In this document: positions 47,390-59,386 of the stretch, piece after piece
Layout: every line of letters begins with the position of its first letter
Position numbering within the stretch: position 1 is the first letter of the stretch
From: Vermamoeba vermiformis
Taxonomy: Eukaryota; Tubulinea; Echinamoebida
Direction: 5' to 3'
Assembly: GCA_045837725.1 (NCBI GenBank)
Contig: JBEWZL010000211.1
Span: 49,620-113,619, forward strand
DNA length: 64,000 nucleotides
Notes under the pieces: model-generated
Told to the model about the DNA's origin: nothing
Databases searched by the model: none
The model's input: only the letters and a program-made list of their open reading frames with translations
Translations under genes and position numbers: made by a program

Positions 47390-50300
47390 ATGATACGTAG
47401 AATAGCATTATTTGTTATTCTAGCACTATTTTGCGCGTATTCATTGCCACAAGCAAAAGGTTCGTACAGCAAATCCGTTACGGAGTTATCAATTTGCTAC
47501 AAAATTTAAATTATTGCTACGCTAAGAAATTATATTAATATAATTTATATAGCTCACGATATCCAAGTCGCGTTCTTGTACCAACACAATGTCTCTGATT
47601 TCGGATGGACCTTCGCTCATGATAGTGGCCGTTTGAAGATGCACGAAAACTTGGACGCTAAATACAACATTTACTCTGAATACTATGAAGTCGCTCCTAC
47701 TGATGCTAAGATCAACGCTTGTCTTGCGTTGGTCGATGGCTACGCATCTCGCGGATTCAATTTAATCGTTTACACCAGCTCGACTTACAACAAATGTTCC
47801 CTTCAAGCTTCGGCTAAATACCCGAGTATTAAGCACTTATCGGTAAGTAATCTATATTAAAGTCTCGAAGCAGAATCACAAAATTTCTTTTTTGAATTTG
47901 CCTGATATATTCTTCTCGTTTCTAACATAAATTTATCGTTTTAGATTGGAGGCAGTAACACTACGGATAACCTCGCCTGGGCGTTCGCTAAAATCTATCA
48001 AGTTCGCTACATTAGCGGCTTGATTGCTGGCGCTATGACCGAGACTAACAGCATTGGATATATGGCCGCCGTTAAAAACGCTCAAGGTACGTTAGTTCGA
48101 GCGAATAATATCTTATTACTACGGCTATGTTGCTATGGATTAATTAGCTGCAGCATAGAAAAACCTTGTTGCCTATTTTGGGAAATTTCTAAATTTGGCT
48201 AATTTTAATCTCGTTAGTGAGATACAATCTGAACGCCTTTTACTTGGGCTTGAAACGAACCAATCCGGACGCTAAGATGAATATGTACTGGGCTGGCACC
48301 TTCTTGAACGTAACTATCGAAGACTACGGCTTAAACTCGTTGTTGAATGATTACAACATAGATGTGGTCAGGTAAATTTCAGCAATGTAATTAACGGAGC
48401 AATATAACTTACGGAATAATTATCATAGCTATCAAACGTCTATTTATGCGGCTAAGTTCGCCCGCGAGCATGAGATTATGAGTATTGGTTACTCAACGGA
48501 TGCACGCATCTTCTATGGCGAACAAGTGCTTACTTCGTTGCTCTTTGATTGGGGTGCTATTTATACGAGACACGTCGAATCAATCTTAAATGGCACATGG
48601 TCCAACCAAAGTCTATTTTTGTAAGTACAAATCCCACGTCCGCATCCAGCCGAACCCAAGTTCTGTTTTTTATCTTGCGCGTGCATTCTAGCTTATTTAA
48701 ACGATAGAAAATTATTATATGACGCAAATAGCTCTATTTTCCAACTTTTGCCAAAACGGCTTTAGCGATCGCGCAAGAATTAATTAACAATTTTTAGGGG
48801 TATGGATCAAGGCGCAGTCAAATTAGCTGCAGTGAGTCAAGCCGTAAGATCTAATAGAAACCTCTTTGCCCTCATCAACGACGTTGCTGCTCAATTTGCC
48901 GCTGGAAACGATACAGTTTACTGCGGACCGGATGTGGCTTCTTATTCTCCTGGTAAGCACGCAAGCATCTTAAAAATAACCATAAATATCATATTATATC
49001 TCCGAGAAGTGATTCAATCTAAATTTGCCAAGTTTTCAGTTGTGGATCATCGATTAATTAAAGCTTCTAATTTTAGCTCTGGCCAATGGATGTCTCTCCG
49101 AAGGTCAAATACTTTCAATGAGCTTCGTATTGCCTGGCATTAACGATCTCGGTGTTATTACCGTGCCGGACATTGTTTACGAAGGTAAGCCAAGCTTAAT
49201 AACAATTTCAATCTTTTTACAATTATGGCAAATTTCAAAGGCTCACCTCATGCGACAATATATTATGTATAATAGCCATATTTAGCATATACAAATTGAA
49301 CGAGACGTTGTTGATTAAAATCAACGAAATTTTTGTAGCGAAAAACGCAACATTTTTGCCGCTAGTTTTAATTAATTCATGCAACGTCGAGAATCCACAA
49401 TATAACATATATTATGCTATAACTATTATTTTGTTATTTTAATTATGACTTACGTCGTACGAATTAGAACTGTACGTGGACTACGGTGAACCACTTGGCA
49501 TTGCGTTCATGGTGATCGCTGCTGTCTGCATTGCTGGCACTGTGGTAGGTGTTAATATTAATATGATACGTTGTAATTATACACGTAATATTGATTCATT
49601 TGAATAGCAAGAGAATTTTTAAAAGTCAAATCTAAAATTATTTTTGGTTTTAATTGCTTTAATTGACATTTTGTAGCGAATCTTTATCGTAAAATAATCC
49701 AATATATTATTTAATATTTTTGGGACGTATTCATTAAATATTCTGATGCTTACCGGTTGTCATCTAGGTTATCATGATCTTGACTGGCATTAAGAGAACA
49801 ACGAAGGTCTTTATCTCTGCATCACCTTTATTCTGCTTCTTGATTCAAGGCGCTGGTATGTACTTTTGTTCAATTAGTTAAACAAACAAAAAATTGCTCC
49901 TCCTCCGGATCCTGCAATGAATTTGCGCGGTTAGATCGCCAAATCCAATCAAGTTTTTCATATGATACGGCCACGAGACTATACAAATTATTAATATAGC
50001 TCTTATTCAGCTATTGTCGGCTATTCCGCTGTGTTCACTTGGACCGGCAAACCCTCGCAAGGCAACTGCATTGCTCGTGCTTGGCTCGTGAACATTGGCT
50101 TCATTCTCTTGTACTCGTAAGTAGCTACTATAGGAATAACTATATAAGGCAAAGATAGCTCTATAAACGAAACTCTAGCAAAATTTTGTTCGTGTAAAGT
50201 ATCTGATCTGCTCCGATCCAAAATTGCAAAATTTTTGTTATGAAGCTAAATTAATTACAACACGTATCAATCGATAGGTAGATATTAATTATTTCCTTAT

Positions 50301-51022
50301 ATAGAGCGTTGTTCGCGAAGAGTTGGAGAATTTGGGTCATTTTCCGCAGCGCCAAAACACTTCGTGCACGAGTCATCAAAGACAAACATTTGCTGCTGAT
50401 CGGCGGTATCTTCTTGGTGCCCGAGATTGTCATATTATTGGTGTGGTCCGGCATGGAGCCCATGACCGTCACGATGATGGAGTCACCGCTCTTGACCTCG
50501 TTGCAGCGCAATTTGTTCTGTTACTCGCCCAACGCACTCACCTTCCAGTTGGTGCTCATTAGTAGTTATTTTTTTTTGACCGGATCCAGATTTCATCGCA
50601 AAGAACTTTTTTTCTAATTTTGGTAATATTTGCAGATTTACAACATTTTCTTCGTGTGCGTGGTCATCTTGCCGTTGTTGTACTTCTTGCCGATGGGCTA
50701 TCAAGTCTCGTACGCCCTCGCGAACATTTTGATCATTTGGATCCCGTCCACGACGTTGCTGCTGTTGTTCATTCCGAAGCTCAAGATCGCTATTAATAAT
50801 CCCAATCAAAGTGCTAGCTCTTCGTACACCTCGACAAACGGATCCAACATTGAAAATTTGCGGGTGTCGCAGCGACCTCCTCAAGCTGAAAAGAGCTCAG
50901 CCAAGTATTCAACCAATTCAGGCAGTTATTCTAATACTACGCCGAATAATAACAATAGTGCCATGAAAAATAGTTCCGCGGGCAATGATGAGAGCAGCGC
51001 GAGTTCATCAAGCGATGACTAA
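47390..51022 (+). CDS. BMP/PnrA-like domain fused to class C GPCR (Grl-type receptor)
   Basis: About a dozen exons; first 47390-47459, second from 47553. Signal peptide (RIALFVILALFCAYSLPQA), then a periplasmic-binding-like domain of the BMP lipoprotein family (VAFLYQHNVSDFGWTFAHD, YISGLIAGAMTETNSIGYMA, AREHEIMSIGYSTDAR, GMDQGAVKLA). Seven helices follow from about 49500: AFMVIAAVCIAGTVVIMI, SPLFCFLIQGAAIVGYSA, ARAWLVNIGFILLYSALFAK, LLLIGGIFLVPEIVILLVW, IFFVCVVILPLLYFLPM and ALANILIIWIPSTTLLLLF. The Ser/Asn-rich tail ends SSASSSSDD. Dictyostelium GrlA and relatives have this same fusion and act in development and sensing of GABA or peptide signals. The ligand here is unknown. No frame break. 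Confidence 0.93.
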
Positions 51023-51263
51023 ATTTGGTAATGGCAAATTTGGTGCCGCGAAATAATTTGCGTTGTTTTATTATTTATATTATGTTGTTCATGGTTCATT
51101 GTATAATAGAACTTTTAATCTCGTTGTGTAATAAATGATAATTTTACGAAGCGAGATCCAGCTGCAATGCATCCACTACACGTGCGACGCTTTTATTAAG
51201 GCCTCATTAGTATAATATCATTTAAGCTCTATAATTACTAGTGTTTTTAATATGTACAATAGT

Positions 51264-53032
51264 TTATTGATTGATCGACAATTGAAACAACGCCAGCAAA
51301 AGAATTAGAGGCGAGAATTTGAGAAATGACGACGCTCCTGTCAATGCTGAACGATATCTCTCGGCAATATTTTTACTGGAGGAAGGATAGACCATTTCTA
51401 TAATAAAGTAGTGCAGTACTAAGGTAAGATAATCCAAAACCAATCGCCAGATCCGGCTGAAAAATTCTCCTTTTTGATAAACTGCGATAATGCTCCTCCA
51501 ATCTAATGACATCATAGCGATTGATACTATTATTAGAATTGTTTTGATTCGTCGATTTGGCGACATTGATTTTCTTTGGAGAAAGTTGTGGATCGGTCTT
51601 ACTGCTATAAATAGCAACCAAAAGTGACCTGAATTCGCGTGAAAACGTTGAAAATATTCGTGGAAATATTGATGTGGTATAATAAACGTGCCTATCATCC
51701 ATACTAACGTTGCTAAAGTTCTACTCAGATCCCTGGATCTAACGCCAGACATAAACACTGCGTATAATGCTGTCGCATATAAAAACTCTAAGAAACGGAC
51801 TATAAGCCATGCTGGTATTATCTGCAGTACGATTTGAAATGCGAATGGTGTCAAAAGTGTCAAAAACGTCGTCGCCAGTGCTGCCTTGCGATTTGGAAAA
51901 ATGTCATCTGCAAACGAAAAGTTGTCAATAAATTTGATAAAAATATTTCCTAATAAGGTAATTGAACCACTTACACGTCCATTCAAGTGGCTTAAAAACT
52001 CGAAAAAAAATTACGTTGATTTTTTCCGTGGGTCCACGGTTCAGAACGTCAGATAAATTTACGATCACGTGACATTTGCCGCTGTTATTATGCGGGTGCT
52101 TCCATTGCAAGAATTCGTGCTGGTGGCACTCAAGAATTATTGAATCGATTTTGAAGTTCCATTCCTGTTCCGAAAATATTGTCGCTGTAGTCTTAACCTA
52201 GAATCTGTTAAAATATAATTAATAATTAGAAGAAAAATTCTTATAAATCTGTTCATGAAGAGCGGATCGAATCCAGATCTCAAAAGAAAATAAAATTTAT
52301 ACGCACCTATCCCATTCTTTATCTATATTTGGCGATCGTAAACGCTGTATTAGAGTAGGCAATCCTTTAGGCTTCATTTCAAGCAGATATTTCCCGCGCT
52401 TTTGAGTTTCCGCTGCATCTATTGTCTGGAGCCTCTTTTGCTCGATTGTTGCTTTTTTCTGCCAAAATGTTGGTTAAATTATACAAAAGATTTATCATAT
52501 TTATTAGCTACCGTATTGTACGCCCAAAAAGAATCGAAGAAGAACCCAGGCGATGATTTTTTGAGCTGATCCAAAAATTGACGTCTAAAAAAATATTAAT
52601 TAAAACTGAAATAATACAATATTAAATTAATGATCGCATTACCTTGAAATATTAGTGAAATCGCGAGCCGTAGCATTGTCGAATTTATTATTAGAAAAAA
52701 AACACCTCCAGTATTTGCTAACGGAGCGACACTGAATATTGGATGATAAATCCAGAAAGGAGGATATATATTCTATTATTTCCTGGCATAATATTAGTAA
52801 TCTCTCTTTTTAATAAAAAAATCCGGATCTTATTTCGGTTGAATTGAATCGAATTTTATTTTTAAATTAATTTAGATATACTTACTGGAGGTAAAATTTG
52901 ATCAAAGTCCGACGTGCTTGGTTCAACTCGTTGTAGATCCGGATTCAGAGTTGACATTTTGTAATCGTGCTTCTTGCGCTGCTGATGCAGGACTAAAAAG
53001 AATATAAAAATTACAAATATAATTACTATCAT
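51264..53032 (-). CDS. F-box protein with N-terminal anchor and C-terminal multi-pass membrane domain (copy 2)
   Basis: Exon 1, 52886-53032, encodes an N-terminal TM (VIIFVIFIFFLVL); exon 2, 52643-52782, the F-box (EIIEYISSFLDLSSNIQC, then SKYWRCFF). A charged middle follows (KRGKYLLEMKPKGLPTLIQR, ILECHQHEFLQWKHP), then five or so TM segments from 51907 down (TTFLTLLTPFAFQIVLQ, LLILLALFQLSI ...). Exon 1 has the same 147-nt length as in the copy at 26363-28083. One base is missing near the acceptor at about 52198: the splice R|VKTTATIF, which aligns with R|SVIKTRVVYW in copy 1, needs an extra G in the GG run. Role as for copy 1; target unknown. Confidence 0.75.
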
Positions 53033-53379
53033 TTTAAGATGGCATGGTGTTCATCAGAAGTGTCAAATAAATAGATAAATAAACATTTCTAAGTTTGACA
53101 CGTGTCAATAAGATCTTGCCAGGGTCCCTTGCCAGCTCCATTACAGCGATCATTATTACAATCAAATTCAATATATACAAATAGATATTTGAGCACGTAT
53201 TGACACAAAACAGCGCGGATCTGCCTGGTGATCCTTCCCCAAAAAGTCAAGCGTTAGTTTTCTTTTGGACTTGAGGGGAAATAGCAGATAGGAGCCAAAC
53301 CAAAGAGTTACATAAAGATATGTGCTAATACTTGTAGCTATGCGAATTTTTGAACCTTTTTATTGCCACCACGCCCTAA
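53033..53379. other. Intergenic region with one 12-bp palindrome
   Basis: Promoter space of the F-box gene and 3' end of the coiled-coil gene. It contains TGACACGTGTCA at 53096-53107; otherwise nothing is seen. Confidence 0.6.
53096..53107. repeat. 12-bp palindrome TGACACGTGTCA, copy 3
   Basis: Lies 64 bp upstream of the start codon of F-box/membrane copy 2. Confidence 0.7.
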
Positions 53380-54860
53380 CTAACTAGGATTGGTTTCAGA
53401 AATATTATTTTGCTGAACTTCGTTATTTTGATCGTTATTATTATTGCTATTATTATTGTTATTGCTATTATAGTTATTTACGCTTAATCTCCGCTCGATC
53501 TCGTTCAATCTATTCTCCACGAGTGTTTGTAACTTTGCAAATTTTTCATCCATTCGTTTCTCAGCGTCACTTAATAATTGCATTAATTTCTGTTCTTGCC
53601 GTTCAATTAACCGTGAAATTTCATGGCTCGGTTCATGAACGGACTTGCTTTGCGTTAACTCTTTGCTGGCACTATTGGCCGTACTTTCCGTACTTTGTTT
53701 CATAATTATATTATTGCTATTGTTCTTTTCAATATGTTCTTTATCAATATTAATGGTAGTATTAAATATAGTATTATGCGCCGTTGAGGCCGTTGGTGGC
53801 ATGCTTGGCAGATTCGCTTTCATTCCCATTTTCGAGAACAAAAGCTGTGCTAATAGCTGCGATTGCATCTATAATAACAAAATGTTAATAAGTGCCTAAA
53901 AAATCAAGTCGGATCCAGTTCTGTTTCCATAAAAGGAAATCGGATCGTGAAAAGTGACTTACGCCTGTTAATGCCGGAGTCTTAGTAGTATGTGGCTATA
54001 ATGATGTGTTATTATAATAATCGTTGTTTGTAATGAATAAGAAGCTATTTGAAATCAAGTACCAGTGGGTAAGTTCTGTTCAATCAGATTCGGAACGTAC
54101 AAGTGATTTTTCCATGCCGATGAGCTTAATCACTTTCAATAGTAGTTGCGACTTTTCTAATAGTGATATGAACTATTAAAAATATTGTTAGTTGAGTAGC
54201 TATGCATAGAGCAATATTTTTGAAATCTGAATCCGGATGTAGCGAACTAAACCAAAACAGCTTCCTTATCAAATACTATTTCGATATTATAGTAATATTA
54301 TAGTAATATAACTTACTTTAAATCGTAAGGCGCGAATCATTTCAGGTGATTTAGCGTCCCAAGTAAATTTGAAGAATTGTTGCGAATCTACTTCAACAGG
54401 CGAGCCCCTTAATGTCGCTAAATATCCTCCGCAGTCTTCATCTCGATAAATTTCGAGATTTTTGTTGGCGCTGATCACTTCAAAGCGCTGCAATTCGAAT
54501 TGGGTTTCGCTCGTGAACGCAATCTCGATCTCGCAAGGTGAAGCTGCTTCGTTTTCAGGTTCTAAGGTCAAAGGTATAGGATCAAAGCCACCAATGTCTA
54601 TTAATTCACTAATTAGCGACAATCGTGCGGATCTGCTGTCACAAAATTTTTCATGATCGAAAGAAAAAATTTCTGAAATGTAAAATCGAGTAATTTAATA
54701 ATGCCTTAGCAATCATATTATTATTTGGCTATTATAGATAACAAGAAATAATTTTTTGAAAATTACCTGAGCCATCTGGGCTAAGAAAAACTACGGGAAG
54801 TTCTGAAGTCTCTACTGTAAGCCAATTACACGTAATTTTGAATGTCGATGCTGGTTCCAT
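53380..54860 (-). CDS. Beta-sandwich plus coiled-coil protein, possibly PAAT/C10orf88-like
   Basis: Exons from 54860 (MEPASTFKITCNWLTVET) through 54287-54660, two short exons near 54170 and 53980 (EKSQLLLKVIKLIG; PHTTKTPALTG), and a last exon 53380-53868. The first part looks like a beta sandwich (FELQRFEVISANKNLEIYRD, GYLATLRG, MIRALRFK). The last exon starts with MQSQLLAQLLFSKMGM, then a helical coiled coil (ISRLIERQEQKLMQLLSDAE ... LVENRLNEIERRL) and an Asn-rich tail. The arrangement of a rough F5/8-like sandwich followed by a Met/Gln helix recalls PAAT, an ABC-transporter-associated protein, but this match is weak. Soluble; no signal peptide. Confidence 0.7.
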
Positions 54861-55023
54861 ATTAATAGGGAAGTGGGTACACTAATTGTTGGCTGTTTTA
54901 TATGAAATTTGTTGTGTTTCTCTAGATTTGGTGATTGAAATAAAAATCAAGGCTCCTTTCATTTGCATGAACAAAATTTATTCCCAAAACGCTTCTGTCG
55001 AGCGCATTATATACATCATTAAT

Positions 55024-55476
55024 TTAGGACTCCTCGTGTCTGGGGTCAGGAATAGAGGAAGGAGGATCTGACGAAGGGAACGAATCTTCGTTCGTTTTGT
55101 CGAAATTGATCTCTCTAATCTCATCTTCAGTCAGTGCGTGTATCTCTTGAGGGTCTTGCTTGGTATTCTTTGCTTGTTGAGCTTGCGCTTCTTTGTAGCC
55201 AAATGAGTTCGTTTGAGGATTCATCGTGGATGCGCTTCGTTTAATCAATAAGAAGGTGAAAAGGTTGTACGATTGAGTTTTAGCAGGCTTAGAAGCGGTC
55301 GTGAGTCTGTTGCTTGTTCTGCCTATGAGTTTAAGTACGTTCATGGAGGTTTGTTCAGATGTGCTTGAGGTTTTAGAAAAGAGTGATAATGAGGCCTTTT
55401 TATCTCTTCTTCGTAGTGTGATAAACTCACGATATTGACTGCCAAGTTTCATGAAAATATCCAAGAAATTTGGCAT
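55024..55476 (-). CDS. Small protein ending in a DSFPxSDPPS tail
   Basis: Single exon, up to 150 residues. The N-terminal 80 residues are basic and Ser/Thr-rich (FITLRRRDKKASLSLFSKTS, KTQSYNLFTFLLIKRSAS), which could be a mitochondrial presequence; an internal Met at MNPQTNSFGYKEAQ is an alternative start. The C-terminus, EDEIREINFDKTNEDSFPSS followed by DPPSSIPDPRHEES, carries the DSFPxSDPPS motif often seen at the ends of small bacterial proteins of unknown function. Role unknown. Confidence 0.6.
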   Translation of the reverse strand: MPNFLDIFMKLGSQYREFITLRRRDKKASLSLFSKTSSTSEQTSMNVLKLIGRTSNRLTTASKPAKTQSYNLFTFLLIKRSASTMNPQTNSFGYKEAQAQQAKNTKQDPQEIHALTEDEIREINFDKTNEDSFPSSDPPSSIPDPRHEES

Positions 55477-55742
55477 CTATTGTCGATCCTCGCAAGGTTT
55501 CAAAAATCCGCCCCGCATTTCCATTCTTATACTTACTTTTTGTACATAAATTGACGCATAATATAATCCAGTAATATGTGCCACATCAAATCGACATTTC
55601 ACAAAAGCTAAATGAGATCCCGTTCCAAAGGGACCAGAGATGCACCGCCCGTCCACAATTTGGTTTTTTATTTATTTTTTTATTGTTATTTTACGTAATA
55701 TAGTTAATTACCGAACACAGAAGCCAAAAGAACGCGAAAAGA

Positions 55743-58700
55743 ATGGACAACCAGATTTACAATTTTGCGCAACTATGGAGCCAAGTGCTCGTTACTTGGT
55801 ATAATAGTATTACAACCACAGGCGTGACGAAGAAGCGATTAGCAGCACTGCTACAGGGGTTTTATGCATTGAAAGCCACATCCAAGTTTTTTTTCTATCA
55901 ACTCGACGACAATTTTTTTAATGAAGTCATTTTTGGGCATTCACTTAGTAAGTAATAATAGTAAATTCAGGTGATAGAGCAGAATTTTTGCAAAGAAATT
56001 TTTTATAATAATTTTGATTATTTTTATTTTCTTACCGTTATATTTAGAGCACCTGAAAGCTGCGCACACGCGCCATGTAATTCAAAGTATTATAAAAACT
56101 GGAATATACCAGGATTTGGTTGCTTGTAAGTGCCACATCTCGTGTATTCAACTTTGATTATCAATCACTAATTAATATCGTATCTTTAGTTCTGAAACTT
56201 GGTGAAAAATGGAATTCTGCTTCATTATTCATGGATATATACGAAAAATCGCTTCCAATAGTAGCGCAATACTCGGATGCGGATTTCATGTCTTTCTTCA
56301 TCGACGCTTCTTACTTCAAAAAGCTTAAATTTTCAAAACGAACAATTGTTACGGCAATGAGACGCGCTAATGAACGAGAAGATCGCAATGAAATGCTTTT
56401 TACTATATTACCAAAACTTTTAATTTTTTGCCATTTGGATGCGACACTAGAAAAGCTTAAAGTAAGTATTCAAACGCTGTAATAATAATGTATAGTTTAT
56501 AACGTATTTATAGAGAGTATCTGATGCACTTCGAGCCGGAAAAAAGCTTCATTTTGACAACGTAATTGGCTTCGATGAAAAATTTGACAGACAACCTTCA
56601 AGCGATTTGATTTTAGAGCTGCTAGGTACTAAATATTAATTAGAAATACTCCAGCTATCAAATTGACTTTTAATTAGATGAAAAACCCGCTATGAAGCAA
56701 CTCCTTATTCCTGAAGGTTTGAATCGCATCCGGATCTGCTCTAAGCGTTTATTCATTTATTTATTTTATTATATAGGAGATCTATGGCGTGCGAATAAGT
56801 TAGGATCTCGGCTTGAATTCAAGAAATATTTCAGCAATTTTAGCCTCAAGAACAGATCTGACAGTTGTACCATCAAATTTCGTCATAGAAACTCAACGCA
56901 ACACCACGAAATTTCAATAACTAAGAATATCAATGACGGAGTATCAGGTACTTATAAATACGAAGACGTTGAGACGGATAATTTATACCAGCTGATCACC
57001 AAGACGAGTTTGTTCAACACTATTTTTGGTAGTTATTTGCACCCATTTGTGGCCGTTACATATGATGCTATCAAATTGCCGTTAGAAGAGCAGCCGTGGT
57101 TCTTAGGAAATATCTCCGATTCGGAGAAATTCGCATTAGTCTCTGGTACGTAAATTGAATCCGGATGCAACACTTTATTCTCTCAAAATTTTAAATCTTA
57201 ATGTCTTTACAATTACTCCGATATTTATTTATTCGGGTATTAGCTTTTTCAAAGTTAAATTTAGACAAAATTCGTATTAAACGATGGATCGTGTTTAATG
57301 ATTTTTTTTTTGTGATTACTACAGAAGCGCCAAATACGTCCGTATTCTTTACATATAGTCGTGATGGTAATATCTACCTTGTTTGGACCAACACACCAGT
57401 GTCACATAAGAACTCCGGACTCAACCAAACACACGTTACACGCAGTATTGAGCAACACCTGCCACGTGACAAATTTATCCTGGGAGTTTTTAATAACTGG
57501 TGTCCTGTTGGCCTTGCCGAGCAGCTCGCAGCCAGATATGTCTTGCGGGGAGATTTCAAAAAGGCGAAGAAAATCATACTCGACAACAGTAAGCTCAACG
57601 TTTGTCAAAAAAAAAATTCATCTAATTTTTGTTTAATTCATAGAAATCGATTTGGCTAAGGCGTTTAATCCAAATATTGTTTTGTGGTATTTGACACGTC
57701 ATCCGAAAGAAAAAATTAACAACAAAATGATCATTTGGCTAATGGAAAACCATGCACCCTCAGACAAGTAAGAAAACTTCATTTCTTATAATTATATATT
57801 TTTATGCGATATTACAAGTCTTTATTCAATTTAATTATCGTTAAGTAAACTCGAATCCCTTTCGAAATTTTGAGATCTGTCAAAAAATTTGCCATAATGA
57901 TCGTGTATTCATATATACGCATTGCTAATATGATCTCATTTAAGGCCAACATTTGCTTCCGAGTCCAGCAACACAGTAATTGCCGCAATTGAAAAATGCA
58001 GCGAAGAAGCATTGATAGCTGTTATTCAAAACTCTGAATGCCCCGAAGACACACTCCTTAAAATATTCAAAAGAGGCGGATCATATGACCTGCTTAAAGA
58101 GGTATATTTAAGATACAAGGCTTCTTCTTGGACCCACAGAAGTCCCAAGCTGGTGCAATTTTTGTCTACGATCCAAAAAGATCCCACAAAATTCAAAGTA
58201 TACACTTATACGAAGAGAATATTAATCACATTGGCTTGGCAGTTTGGAAACAACGATAATTATTTCAAATTTTTGCCGAGAGAATTATTGGATCAGATCC
58301 TCGAAGATGTAGATGAGCCAGCGTACTTTCAATTTATAGAATTTTTGATGGAACATTGGGTACTTGACGAAATATTGAAAAACTTCGCGAGTACTACAGA
58401 ACGAGAAGCAGCGCTGGCCCTATTTTTGCCATTTTTTTGGAAGAATTGGGATCGGCCACCATTTTCTGGTTCGCCAGCTGCCCTTCAATTCGTACAGCAT
58501 ATATGTTTTACGGGCGGTATCAATATAGAGCCATTTGGACCAGTACTCAGACATTGGTTGAGGAAGATCTTGAATTCGGAGAAATTTACCGACAAATTTG
58601 AAATTAACGCGAGCCCCCTGGCACCAATAACATACTATTGCTTAACAACGCCAACAAGTGAGGCACTATCAATGCTGAAGATATTATTAGAACGCCAATT

Positions 58701-58950
58701 AACGACCAAATCGAAACTCTTGCAGCTGATTCGATCGCGTGTGAGGAACGGAACCGACCTTTGTTACCCTGCAACTTGGCTTGCCGTGGATACTGGCTAT
58801 TTACCGACCATTAAGTTCCTTCTGGAAGCAGATTTGTTGCCTGAAACAGTGGCCGTTGAAACGAATCCCAAAAAATTGTCGGATTTGTACGCACGTCGGC
58901 AACGCGTAAAAGAATTTATCGAGAAGTATCGCAAGGAGAATAAAAAGTGA
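55743..58950 (+). CDS. Large unknown protein with helical repeats, possible SH2-like segment and ankyrin-like end
   Basis: Multi-exon (exon 1 55743-55947, last exon from about 57943), near 860 residues, no frame break. The N-terminus is all-helical (IYNFAQLWSQVLVTWYNSI, RHVIQSIIKTGIYQDLV). Near the centre PWFLGNISDSEKFALV and SVFFTYSRDGNIYLVW resemble the start and core of an SH2 domain, but the phosphotyrosine-binding Arg is not in its usual place. The C-terminal third is helical again (LPRELLDQILEDVDEPAYFQ), ending in ankyrin-like TWLAVDTGYLPTIKFLLEAD. I do not recognise the whole protein. A role as a scaffold is a guess from the helical repeats. Confidence 0.72.
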
Positions 58951-59386
58951 ACTACTTACGAATTAGTTCGTAGTATAACCAAATAAAGCATTCCTTTCCG
59001 TTTTGGGCGTTAGAGGAGCAAGTCCGGCTTAATTATTGGCCGCAATAAACCTAATTTGTTAATTAAAAGACTTGTAGACTAGTCTGATACTAATTGGACC
59101 GGAATTAATGACAAGAGGATGATCGCTGGTAGCAGCGGATGGCGTTAACTTTGGTGCAGACGTAAACTTGGCCTTAGCGCAATAAAAACCGCAGCTATCT
59201 CTTGATAAATAATTGTAAGTCGATTTAAAGGCGGATTAACGCGTAAATTACGCGTTGTGTTGCGGATCTCATCACCAGGAGTTTTCGATCTTTCGTTTTT
59301 TTTGAATTGTTACCGTTTTTCCTGAATTTTTAGTTCCTTTATCCACGAACCGTCGATTGCAATCGACCACATATCAATCATACCAA
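58951..59386 (+). other. Intergenic region, promoter of the Pro-rich protein
   Basis: No coding frame. Pyrimidine-rich sequence near 59285-59340 probably marks the transcription start area. Confidence 0.5.

Noticed and set aside
47245-47472. 75-codon minus-strand frame
   Set aside because: It lies antisense over the first exon of the BMP-GPCR gene and has no motif.
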